In this document: positions 8,378 through 14,816 of the stretch, one piece after another
Position numbering within the stretch: the first letter of the stretch is position 1
Layout of the letters: each line of letters begins with the position of its first letter
Assembly: GCA_023700785.1 (NCBI GenBank)
Contig: JAMPYH010000012.1
Coordinates: forward strand, 1-17,670
Origin: Candidatus Zixiibacteriota bacterium
GTDB taxonomy: Bacteria; Zixibacteria; MSB-5A5; GN15; FEB-12
Reading direction: 5' to 3'
Length of the DNA stretch: 17,670 bases
Notes under the pieces: model-generated
What the model was told of the DNA's origin: nothing
Database searches by the model: none
The model's input: the letters and a program-made list of their open reading frames with translations, nothing else
Program-made: the position numbers and the translations under genes

Positions 8378-9049
8378 ATGCGGGACTGCGTGCTCTTTCT
8401 TAATGGCCGGTATGGGAAAACGGATCTTCCGTTCTACCAGCGCCTCTGTCGCGGCAGATACAAAGTCGCGGTGGATGGCGGCTATCGATTCTTTCGGGCG
8501 GCCTGCCTGTTCCCCGATCTTCTCATCGGCGATTTTGATTCCATCGGCAAGATGCCGGCCAACCTTCCGCGCACCACTCAAGTCGAGCGCTATCCGATCA
8601 AGAAAGACAAGACCGACGCCGAGCTCGCGTTGGACTACTGCCTGGCACGTCGCGCGAAGAATATCGACATCGTGCAGCCGTCGTACGGCGAACCTGACCA
8701 GATGCTGGGGAACTTTCTGCTCCTGCTGGTCGCGGCGCGCAAGAACGCCGGCAAGTACAAGCCGCGAATTCGCTTATTGAACGCAAAGTACGAGGTGCAA
8801 CTGCTGTTCGACAGTTCAGCGACGATCCTGAGCTCAGTCGGTGATGTGGCGTCGATCCTGCCGGTCTCAGAAAAGATCCGGCTGACCACGACCGGAACCA
8901 GCTTCGACGTCAAACGGGTTGAGATCTTGCGTGGGCGAAGTCTGGGGATGCGGAACCGCGTCACCAAAACGAGAGCTACTTTTCGCATCGAAGGGATGGC
9001 CTTGCTGATCCGTCAATTCCGGGGGAAACGGTCAACGCACAGCAAGTAA
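8378..9049 (+). CDS. thiN: Thiamine pyrophosphokinase
   Basis: The protein transfers pyrophosphate from ATP to thiamine, giving thiamine diphosphate. Family blocks are VAVDGGYRFF (30-39), PDLLIGDFDSIG (46-57), KKDKTDAELAL (75-85) and GEPDQMLGN in place of the more usual GRLDHTLAN. The 223 residues are a normal length. The C-terminal half is a beta-rich thiamine-binding domain, with TTTGTSFDVKR near its end. The ATG begins one base after the preceding stop, so it is the last gene of the pentose phosphate operon. Transketolase in the same operon needs its product, a plausible reason for the location. Symbol follows the Bacillus name. Confidence 0.9.
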   Translation: MRDCVLFLNGRYGKTDLPFYQRLCRGRYKVAVDGGYRFFRAACLFPDLLIGDFDSIGKMPANLPRTTQVERYPIKKDKTDAELALDYCLARRAKNIDIVQPSYGEPDQMLGNFLLLLVAARKNAGKYKPRIRLLNAKYEVQLLFDSSATILSSVGDVASILPVSEKIRLTTTGTSFDVKRVEILRGRSLGMRNRVTKTRATFRIEGMALLIRQFRGKRSTHSK

Positions 9050-9063
9050 AGCGCGGCCGCTTT
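9048..9063 (+). terminator. Weak hairpin at the end of the pentose phosphate operon
   Basis: AAAGCG and CGCTTT pair around the loop CGGC, directly overlapping the stop codon of the thiamine pyrophosphokinase gene. There is only a three-T run after the GC part, so it is a marginal intrinsic terminator at best. Confidence 0.35.
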
Positions 9064-9125
9064 CTGCCGATCATCATTCAGTCTGACAAGCGCTTACGTT
9101 CAATATAGTCGTTCCAACTGCCAGC

Positions 9126-9153
9126 TTGACAAATGGGGTTGTGACACTATATT
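9126..9153 (+). promoter_or_regulatory. Sigma70-like promoter for tRNA-Gln
   Basis: TTGACA at 9126-9131 and TATATT at 9148-9153 are separated by 16 bases. Transcription would begin near 9160, giving a leader of about 36 bases before the tRNA. Confidence 0.75.
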
Positions 9154-9195
9154 GGGCGGACTTGGCGAGCCAATACTCGTCGCGTGACCATTTAC

Positions 9196-9266
9196 TGGGA
9201 GATCGTCCAACGGTAGGACATGCGGCTCTGGACCGTAGAATCGGGGTTCGAATCCCTGTCTCCCAG
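9196..9266 (+). tRNA. tRNA-Gln (anticodon CTG)
   Basis: The cloverleaf folds fully. The acceptor stem is TGGGAGA with TCTCCCA, including the U1-A72 pair typical of glutamine tRNAs. The D stem is GTCC/GGAC around AACGGTA. The anticodon stem TGCGG/CCGTA carries the loop CTCTGGA with anticodon CTG at 9228-9230. The T arm is CGGGG/CCCTG around TTCGAAT. The discriminator base is G and CCA is not encoded. A run of seven T follows at 9268-9274. Confidence 0.95.
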
Positions 9267-9267
9267 C

Positions 9268-9274
9268 TTTTTTT
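9268..9274 (+). terminator. T-tract after tRNA-Gln
   Basis: Seven T follow the tRNA acceptor stem with one intervening base. The tRNA's own 3' stem could act as the terminating helix. Read-through into the ABC transporter genes 43 bases later cannot be excluded. Confidence 0.45.
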
Positions 9275-9316
9275 GCCCGTCCGCTCGGGTGAACCGATGT
9301 TGCCTCTGCCAGTGCC

Positions 9317-10063
9317 ATGAACGCAACTCCAACGCTCAACATCCACGACCTTACCAAGCGGTACGGTGAACTTACCGCGGTCGATCATATATCGTTTGCG
9401 ATCGACACGGGGAAGATCATCGGTCTGCTTGGCCCGAACGGGGCGGGAAAATCAACCACCATCAATATGATCCTCGGTCTGCTTGAACCGACCGAAGGAA
9501 CAATCGAAGTCTTCGGCAAAGATCTCGGGAAACATCGCTCCAAGATCGCGCGGCAGATCAATTTCGCCGCGGTGTACGCGCATGTCCCGCTCAATCTGAC
9601 CATCCGACAGAACCTGACCGTATTCGCGATGATCTACGGTGTCAGCGAGGTGAAAAACCGAGTGGAGGATCTTCTGGTCGAGTACGACCTGGAACGCTTC
9701 GCGGATTCCAAAGCAGGTTTGCTGTCCTCGGGCGAACTGAGCCGTCTTAGTCTGGCCAAAGCGGTGATCAACAGGCCAAAGCTGCTCCTGCTGGACGAAC
9801 CGACGGCTTCATTGGATCCGAGCGTCGCGCAATCGGTGAGAGAGAAGATCCTCGCGTATGTCAGGTCGAGCGGCGCGGCGGTGCTCTGGACCTCGCATAA
9901 TATGCGCGAGATCGAGGCGGTCTGCGACAGCGTGATGTTTTTGTCGCATGGCAGGATCCTGCTGTCCGGCGATCCGCGCAAACTGGCCGCTGAATACGGT
10001 AAAAACGATCTTGATGAACTGTTTATCGCGGTCGCGCGGGAGCCGCTCTCGCTGGGGGAGTAA
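9317..10063 (+). CDS. ABC-2 type transporter, ATP-binding protein
   Basis: This 248-residue ATPase has Walker A GPNGAGKST (39-47), a signature loop reading LSSGE (136-140) in place of LSGGQ, Walker B LLLLDEP (156-162) and the switch histidine H194 in WTSHNM. The stretch where the Q-loop glutamine is expected reads INFAAVYAHVPLNLT (81-95), and I see no glutamine at the usual spot. The permease gene follows after four bases, so the two form an exporter or membrane-remodelling pair. The substrate cannot be inferred. No strong Shine-Dalgarno is seen before the ATG, and the only clear promoter nearby is that of the tRNA. Confidence 0.92.
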   Translation: MNATPTLNIHDLTKRYGELTAVDHISFAIDTGKIIGLLGPNGAGKSTTINMILGLLEPTEGTIEVFGKDLGKHRSKIARQINFAAVYAHVPLNLTIRQNLTVFAMIYGVSEVKNRVEDLLVEYDLERFADSKAGLLSSGELSRLSLAKAVINRPKLLLLDEPTASLDPSVAQSVREKILAYVRSSGAAVLWTSHNMREIEAVCDSVMFLSHGRILLSGDPRKLAAEYGKNDLDELFIAVAREPLSLGE

Positions 10064-10067
10064 CGAT

Positions 10068-10877
10068 ATGGCGCTATCACGCATTTACGCGGTTTTTCTC
10101 CGCCAGGTGTATCTGATACGGGGGAACCCCACGAGGTTGGCGTCGGTCTTTCTTTGGTTGCTGATCGATGTTATCCAGTGGGGGTTTGTCCGAAAATACC
10201 TGATCTCGTTTGGCGAAGAGACCTTCAGCTTCGTAACGGTCATTCTCGGCGCGATAATATTCTTTGAGTTCGCGGCGCGCATTCAGCAGGGGGTCATGAC
10301 CAGCTTCCTCGAGGATGTCTGGAGCCAGAACTTCATCAACTACTTCGCGTCGCCGCTCACGTTGAGTGAATATCTGAGCGGCCTGGTGCTGACCAGTATC
10401 GCCACGGGGTTGCTTGGCTTTGGCGCGATGGTGCTGCTCGCGGGGCTGGCGTTCGGCTATGATGTCTTGAGAATCGGGCTGTTGACGATCCCGTTCATGG
10501 GGATCCTGTTCCTGTTTGGCGCGGCAATGGGGATATTTGTCTCCGGGGTGATATTTCGCTTCGGGCCGACCGCGGAGTGGCTCGGGTGGCCGATACCGTT
10601 CCTGCTGTCGGTCTTTGTTGGCGTGTATTACCCGATCGCGACCTTGCCTGAGTTCTTTCAATTTATCGCACGGCTGATACCGGCGTCGTATGTGTTTGAA
10701 AGCATGCGGGCATTGCTGGCAGGTAACGCCGACTCATCTTTGCTCTGGACCAACCTGATCTCCGGCGCTGCGTTGGCGATAGCCTATCTGTTTGGGGGGT
10801 ACTTCTTCTTTATTCAGATCTATCGACGAAATCTCCGGACCGGCGCGATCTCGCGATTCAGCGCAGAATCGATCTAG
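10068..10877 (+). CDS. ABC-2 type transporter permease
   Basis: The protein is an integral membrane subunit of an ABC-2 exporter with about six hydrophobic segments, for example SVFLWLLIDVIQWGFV near the N-terminus, the run around LLTIPFMGILFLFGAAMGIF and a last one around LAIAYLFGGYFFFIQIY. The frame is open further upstream to 9948, but the ATG at 10068 is preferred: it sits behind GGGGGAG (10054-10060), lies four bases after the ATPase stop and gives 269 residues, the family norm. ATP hydrolysis by the preceding gene product would drive it. The substrate is unknown. Confidence 0.9.
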   Translation: MALSRIYAVFLRQVYLIRGNPTRLASVFLWLLIDVIQWGFVRKYLISFGEETFSFVTVILGAIIFFEFAARIQQGVMTSFLEDVWSQNFINYFASPLTLSEYLSGLVLTSIATGLLGFGAMVLLAGLAFGYDVLRIGLLTIPFMGILFLFGAAMGIFVSGVIFRFGPTAEWLGWPIPFLLSVFVGVYYPIATLPEFFQFIARLIPASYVFESMRALLAGNADSSLLWTNLISGAALAIAYLFGGYFFFIQIYRRNLRTGAISRFSAESI

Positions 10878-10890
10878 GCGAAACGGGGCA

Positions 10891-10961
10891 CAAAAAAAGA
10901 GTCCACCACGGAGAGATGCAGGGGGGGAGGGGGAAACTGCAAATCTGCCGGTGCGGACTCT
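10891..10961 (-). terminator. Rho-independent terminator for the minus-strand regulator gene
   Basis: Read on the minus strand, AGAGTC then (after two unpaired bases) CACC pairs with GGTG and GACTCT, and seven T follow (complement of the A-run 10892-10898). The 42-base loop is long, which weakens the call. It lies about 230 bases beyond the regulator's stop codon. Confidence 0.55.
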
Positions 10962-10967
10962 AATTTA

Positions 10968-11038
10968 GGGCGCCAGCTTAATGTAGGGTGCCGAGATGAA
11001 GCCCTAGATGGTCTACATTGACCCCGGCGCTTGCGCCC
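10968..11038. repeat. Nested inverted repeat, possible structured RNA
   Basis: An outer pair GGGCGC (10968-10973) with GCGCCC (11033-11038) encloses a nine-pair helix, TTAATGTAG (10978-10986) with CTACATTGA (11013-11021), which has one G-T wobble. The total span is 71 bases. It does not fold as a tRNA. It could be a 3' UTR element of either converging transcript. Confidence 0.4.
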
Positions 11039-11086
11039 AATAATCGGTTAAGAAGTACGTTTTCGCAATAGCGTATTTTGGGGTAT

Positions 11087-11113
11087 ATATAGGGTATGGC
11101 GCGTACCCTATAT
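11087..11113. repeat. Perfect 10-base inverted repeat with GGGTA core
   Basis: ATATAGGGTA and TACCCTATAT flank the seven bases TGGCGCG. It has no following T-run, so it looks more like a protein-binding palindrome or an RNA hairpin than a terminator. It lies just downstream of the minus-strand regulator gene. Confidence 0.55.
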
Positions 11114-11188
11114 GAATAGTGGACAATATGCGTCAGTTAGTCGATGTTAACAACATAACTAATTGTTTAACAACGCATTAGTTGGTCG

Positions 11189-12478
11189 TTATGGAAACGA
11201 TGTCGAATTATCACCTACATCCAGGGGAAGAGAGGTGAGGTAAGTGGCCAAATTGGTATCCTGGTGCGCCAGTCCAAGCTTCTTCCGAATGGTTTTTCGC
11301 TGTGTAAGCACCGTCTGAACTGAACTTGAGCGCAGTTCCGCGATCTCTTTGCTTGAGTATCCACGGCGTATCAGGCTACAGATCTGGATCTCCTGTGGGG
11401 TCAAGTGGCGGAATTTCTGTTCGAGAGTGGAAACCAGCGGAGAGGTTATTTCCTGCAGGTTTTGTTTAATGAGTGCCAGATTCTCGCGGTAGCGCTGGTC
11501 AATCTTCTTTTCGAGGTGTTCCACCAGCGGCACCACCACGCGGTCGATATTGGACTGAATTTGCAGGGCGGCCTGGTGTCGGCTTTCCGCTACTTGTTTG
11601 ATCAGTTCCTGCAGGACCTGGGTTTTGCGCTCCAGCGTCTCACGTTCGAGTTTCAGCAATTCGTTGGCTTCAGCTAATTCCCTGGTGCGCGATTGGATCC
11701 GTACTTCGAGCTGTTCATGAGCCACCCGGTGCCGTTCTTCGGCGAGTTTGTACTCGGTCAGGTCAACCGCATGCGCCTGGACCTGATTGGGGGGAATGAA
11801 TACGTAATAGGCGCTAACATATAAACTCCCCTGGATCGACTTGAACGAATACCGCATCTCGCGTTTTTGGAGTGTCCGGGAGGTCAGGCATTCCCTGAGG
11901 TCGCGGACAATGTCGGAGTCTTTGCCGTACAGTTCGAAAGCGGATCTGCCGACGATCTTGCCGATCTGACCCTTGGTGAACTGCTCCGCGGCCTGGTTAA
12001 ACCCGACCAGAATGAAGTCGTCGCCTCTCGCTTCCCAGGTAAAGGTCGGAACGGGGATGGACTCAAATTGCAGGCGGAAGCGTTCCTGCGACTCCACGAG
12101 GGCGCGCTGAGTTTCCCGTTCTCGCGAAACCTCCCGCAGCATGATCACAACCTCGGTGACTTTAGCCGCGCCCCGGATCGGATGGATGCTGACCTCCATG
12201 GTTGAGGTAAGTCCCTTAAAGGTGTTGGTCGATTCGGTAAAGATCGGCTCTCCGGTGGCAAAGACAGTTCGGATCTCCTGGGTGGCCCGCCGCGGCAAAA
12301 AGCTGAAGATCTCCTGAACGGGTTTGCCGATCGGGTCGTTCAACGGCCAGTCGAGCTGAATCATCAAGTCTCGAAGCGCGAGATTCCAAAAGACCATCCT
12401 GAGCCGCGAATCGACAAGGAGGATCGGGATATTGATCGAGTCGAGCGTCTGCTGGGCTAGTAAGTTGAAGTTACTCAT
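11189..12478 (-). CDS. PAS-PAS-coiled-coil-LuxR type regulator
   Basis: This 429-residue cytoplasmic protein has two PAS-like domains (about 1-115 and 130-240), a long charged coiled-coil helix (about 240-350) and a C-terminal LuxR/GerE-type helix-turn-helix (359-417: LTPQEIQICSLIRRGYSSKE and onward to TIRKKLGL). The segment before the HTH, with NIDRVVVPLVEHL and LQEITSPLVSTLEQK, recurs in PAS-LuxR regulators of other bacteria. There is no histidine kinase domain, receiver or membrane segment, so it likely senses an intracellular ligand, redox state or light and binds DNA directly. The ligand is unknown. The ATG (12478-12476) has no strong Shine-Dalgarno. It diverges from the DinB-like gene. 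Confidence 0.88.
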   Translation of the reverse strand: MSNFNLLAQQTLDSINIPILLVDSRLRMVFWNLALRDLMIQLDWPLNDPIGKPVQEIFSFLPRRATQEIRTVFATGEPIFTESTNTFKGLTSTMEVSIHPIRGAAKVTEVVIMLREVSRERETQRALVESQERFRLQFESIPVPTFTWEARGDDFILVGFNQAAEQFTKGQIGKIVGRSAFELYGKDSDIVRDLRECLTSRTLQKREMRYSFKSIQGSLYVSAYYVFIPPNQVQAHAVDLTEYKLAEERHRVAHEQLEVRIQSRTRELAEANELLKLERETLERKTQVLQELIKQVAESRHQAALQIQSNIDRVVVPLVEHLEKKIDQRYRENLALIKQNLQEITSPLVSTLEQKFRHLTPQEIQICSLIRRGYSSKEIAELRSSSVQTVLTQRKTIRKKLGLAHQDTNLATYLTSLPLDVGDNSTSFP

Positions 12479-12668
12479 AGAAATAGTGCGGCGCGGTTGT
12501 TCCTGCCGGCCTCTGCGTGAAGGTAACCGAATCGGCTTAAATTCGCAAGAGAAGTTCCTGCGGCTTGGGTCTCACATTATGAGCGCGCCTCGCACCTTAT
12601 TGGCCGAGCATGCGTTTATAAAGGAAATAGAAAAATCAGCCGGAACGTTGAGAGAAGGAGTGATCGAG
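12479..12668. promoter_or_regulatory. Divergent intergenic region between the PAS-LuxR and DinB-like genes
   Basis: This 190-base stretch must carry the promoters of both divergent genes if they are separately transcribed. I find no near-consensus -35/-10 pair on either strand. AAGGAG at 12655-12660 is the ribosome site of the plus-strand gene. An in-frame ATG at 12579 lacks one. Confidence 0.5.
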
Positions 12669-13139
12669 ATGAGCAGGCCGATAGAATCAGACTTTTTCAA
12701 AGTGCAACTGTTTGCGGTGCTGGAGGAACTGTTTGAGCGAACTCAGGGGATCGCATTGGATAAGGATACGTCGCTGATCCAGACAGTCGCGGAGATGAGC
12801 GCCGAGCAGGCATCGCGGCCGGTAGTTCCAGGCGGGACATCGATCGCGGCCCACCTGGAGCATGCCTGCTTCTATCTTGATGTGCTGCATGACTACATTA
12901 CAGGCAAGGATGTGAGCGGTATTGACTGGGGGAAGAGTTGGTCGGTGCGACCTCTGACTGAAGCGGAATGGGGAGTGATCCAGCAGCGACTGAAGTCCAC
13001 CTATCGCGGTCTGGTGGAATTGCTTCAAGCGGTTCCGGACTGGAACGACGAACGGAGTCTCGGGGGCGTGTTGGGAATCGCAGTCCACAGCGCGTACCAT
13101 TTGGGAGCGATCCGACAGATCCGAAAGATCGTGCTCTGA
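12669..13139 (+). CDS. DinB-like four-helix metal-binding protein
   Basis: The frame is open from 12432, but the ATG at 12669 lies eight bases after AAGGAG and gives 156 residues, the usual DinB-superfamily size. The pattern HLEH (62-65) plus HSAYHLGAIRQ (140-150) matches the three-histidine metal site of this superfamily, probably H65, H140 and H144. Members include thiol-dependent transferases (bacillithiol or mycothiol type) and many uncharacterised proteins; the particular reaction cannot be told here. It is transcribed divergently from the PAS-LuxR gene, so that protein may regulate it. Confidence 0.8.
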   Translation: MSRPIESDFFKVQLFAVLEELFERTQGIALDKDTSLIQTVAEMSAEQASRPVVPGGTSIAAHLEHACFYLDVLHDYITGKDVSGIDWGKSWSVRPLTEAEWGVIQQRLKSTYRGLVELLQAVPDWNDERSLGGVLGIAVHSAYHLGAIRQIRKIVL

Positions 13140-13372
13140 CCCACAACCGATCTTTAGCGAGTATTCGAACTTAAGTCCACGTGGGGTATCTAAATGGATA
13201 CCCCGTTCAAGCGGTAGCAATCGTCTCCCGCATACTTTCTAGCCATCCCTAAGTTCTCAATTTTCTTCCTTCTGGCTCAAGGGGCTATCACACAATAGGT
13301 TGGTGGCTCGTCGCCGAATCCGGTCAGCCGGCATCCATTTCGCATTCTCTCTCGCCGAGAGGTAATAACCCA
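13140..13372. other. Intergenic spacer with hairpin, no gene seen
   Basis: From here to the radical SAM start at 13486 (346 bases in all) I see no coding sequence. This part contains a perfect hairpin (13183-13204), the palindrome CCACGTGG (13177-13184) touching it, a T/C-rich stretch around 13250-13275 and a small hairpin CTCTC-GCC-GAGAG at 13349-13361. The promoter at 13373-13401 and the leader of the next gene follow. Confidence 0.6.
13183..13204. repeat. Perfect inverted repeat GGGGTATC / GATACCCC
   Basis: Eight-base arms surround the six bases TAAATG. No T-run follows on either strand, so it is not a standard terminator. The GGGGTAT sequence also occurs at the edge of the other GGGTA inverted repeat (11080-11086). 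Confidence 0.55.
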
Positions 13373-13401
13373 TTGACATAATGGACGCAATCACCTATGA
13401 T
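13373..13401 (+). promoter_or_regulatory. Near-consensus sigma70-type promoter for the radical SAM gene
   Basis: TTGACA (13373-13378) and TATGAT (13396-13401) are separated by exactly 17 bases. Transcription would begin near 13408, leaving a leader of about 78 bases. An AAGGAGG (13475-13481) sits four bases before the ATG. Confidence 0.85.
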
Positions 13402-13485
13402 GAGTCGCTTATCCTGTCTTTCTGTCCGAAGATTTTCATCGATTTACACGCGCAGAGCGACTGACGTTGCGTCCAAGGAGGCAAC

Positions 13486-14721
13486 ATGTCGGCTCAGATC
13501 GTAGAACATCGGAAGCTTTATCGGCTCCCCTGGAACCTCGCGGATAACGGCATCTCCTGGCTGGAGCCAACATCGGTCTGCAATATGGCCTGCGATGGCT
13601 GTTATCGTCAGGATACCGCCGGCCATAAGAGCTGGGAAGAGGTCTGCCATGACCTTGATGTCTTCGAGCGTCTGAGAAAATCGGACGCCATCTCTATCGC
13701 CGGCGGCGACCCGCTGGTCTATCCACAGATAGTCGAATTGGTGCGGGAAGTGCGGCGGCGCGGATTCAAACCGATCCTCAACACCAATGGCCAGGCACTT
13801 TCACCGGAGCTTCTACGGGAGTTGAAGGACGCCGGTGTCTTTGGCATTACCATTCATGTCGATTCCAATCAGGGGCGGGGCGGAAAATGGCACAACGCCA
13901 ACGAGCTGGAACTGAACGAACTCCGACTGCAGTACGCCCGAATGATCGCGTCGGTCGGCGGTGTCGCCTGCGCGTTTAACGCGACTGTCTATGACGAGAA
14001 TGTCCGGTATCTGCCGGGGATGGTGAAATGGGCGCAGGAACATATCGATATCGTTCACACGATGGTTTTCATCTGTTTCCGCCATGTGATCCCTGATATG
14101 CCGTTCGACTGGTACGCGGGGGGCAAAAAAGTAGACTGGCAATCGCTTTGGTATCACTCCGACAGCAAGCGGCGGATAGACATTAAGTCCACAGACCTGG
14201 TAAAGTTGATGCGTGAGACCGAACCGGAGTTCGCTCCCTCTGCCTATATTAACGGCACGGAAGAACCGGACTCTCTGAAGTGGCTGTTGACTGTCAGATT
14301 GGGGAATACGCAAACCATCCTTGGATATATCGGGCCGAAAGTGGTGGAGTTGTCGATGGCGGCCTACCACTTTGTTAATGATCGGTATCTTTCGTATGGA
14401 ACGCCCAAGTCAATGACGCGCGGCCGGTCGGCGGCGTGGCTGTTATGGCCGCTGGACGCTGGAATGCGCAAGATCACGGCGCGCTATCTGGGATATCTCT
14501 CCAGGAATCCTTTCAGGCTCTTTAAGAAACTCCATTTCCAATCGATCATGTTCATTCAGCCGGTCGACTGTCTGCCGGACGGTCGGCAGAACATGTGCGA
14601 TAGTTGCCCCGATCTGACGGTATTCGAGGATCGGCTGGTTTATTCGTGTCGGCTCGAGGAGATGAAACGCTTTGGCACGTTTTTGCAGACGGTGCGAAGG
14701 GGGGAGTCGATCGCGGGATGA
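13486..14721 (+). CDS. Radical SAM protein of unknown function with C-terminal cysteine set
   Basis: The 411-residue protein has the radical SAM cluster motif CNMACDGC (C32, C36, C39) and the SAM-binding IAGGDPLVYP (71-80), then a partial TIM-barrel with LNTNG and a HVDSNQ strand. It therefore should bind a 4Fe-4S cluster and cleave S-adenosylmethionine. Four more cysteines near the end, C362, C371, C374 and C388 (C-x8-C-x2-C-x13-C), could hold an auxiliary cluster. Similar radical SAM proteins lack a known reaction, and I do not recognise the substrate. There is no peptide-precursor gene next to it. It is driven by a strong promoter and followed 95 bases later by an exported nucleotidase. 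Confidence 0.9.
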   Translation: MSAQIVEHRKLYRLPWNLADNGISWLEPTSVCNMACDGCYRQDTAGHKSWEEVCHDLDVFERLRKSDAISIAGGDPLVYPQIVELVREVRRRGFKPILNTNGQALSPELLRELKDAGVFGITIHVDSNQGRGGKWHNANELELNELRLQYARMIASVGGVACAFNATVYDENVRYLPGMVKWAQEHIDIVHTMVFICFRHVIPDMPFDWYAGGKKVDWQSLWYHSDSKRRIDIKSTDLVKLMRETEPEFAPSAYINGTEEPDSLKWLLTVRLGNTQTILGYIGPKVVELSMAAYHFVNDRYLSYGTPKSMTRGRSAAWLLWPLDAGMRKITARYLGYLSRNPFRLFKKLHFQSIMFIQPVDCLPDGRQNMCDSCPDLTVFEDRLVYSCRLEEMKRFGTFLQTVRRGESIAG

Positions 14722-14745
14722 TTCATTTTACGGATGACAATTCAT

Positions 14746-14763
14746 CGCAGTCTTACGGCTGCG
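14746..14763 (+). repeat. Small hairpin after the radical SAM gene
   Basis: CGCAG and CTGCG flank eight bases. No T-run follows, so termination here is doubtful and the following nucleotidase may be read through from the same promoter. Confidence 0.35.
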
Positions 14764-14786
14764 CTCAAACTTCCAACTAAACCATT

Positions 14787-14810
14787 TCGCGGGGCGACCC
14801 GCGAGGAGGG
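14787..14810 (+). promoter_or_regulatory. GNRA-capped hairpin abutting the Shine-Dalgarno of the nucleotidase gene
   Basis: TCGCGGG (14787-14793) and CCCGCGA (14798-14804) pair perfectly around the tetraloop GCGA. The ribosome site GGAGGG (14805-14810) starts on the next base and lies six bases before the ATG. Such a helix could protect the mRNA 5' side or modulate ribosome access. Confidence 0.6.
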
Positions 14811-14816
14811 AGACAG

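Larger units (their letters stand above)
10878..11188. other. Convergent intergenic spacer, AT-richer, rich in inverted repeats
   Basis: This 311-base spacer lies between the 3' ends of the ABC permease and the minus-strand regulator. I find no credible coding sequence. It holds a minus-strand terminator (10891-10961), a nested inverted repeat (10968-11038), a 10-base perfect inverted repeat (11087-11113) and a pair of TTAACAAC direct repeats (11147-11154 and 11167-11174). Its right half is clearly AT-richer than the surrounding genes. Confidence 0.7.

Noticed and set aside
9126..9320. Plus-strand frame of 64 codons covering the tRNA
   Set aside because: It runs straight through a perfectly folding tRNA-Gln and its promoter.
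9948..10067. 40-codon N-terminal extension of the ABC permease
   Set aside because: It would overlap the ATPase gene by over 100 bases and lacks membrane-protein character; the ATG at 10068 has a good ribosome site.
10968..11038. Degenerate tRNA (71 bases with a terminal helix)
   Set aside because: No T-loop consensus, no anticodon arm and no D arm can be drawn.
10878..11188. CRISPR array or insertion-sequence remnant in the repeat-rich spacer
   Set aside because: Repeats are short, non-identical in arrangement and without regular spacers; no transposase fragment or target-site duplication is visible.
12432..12668. 79-codon extension of the DinB-like gene
   Set aside because: It overlaps the start of the divergent regulator and exceeds the family length; AAGGAG sits correctly before 12669.
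13183..13204. Reading this hairpin as a terminator for the DinB-like gene
   Set aside because: No T-run follows on either strand.
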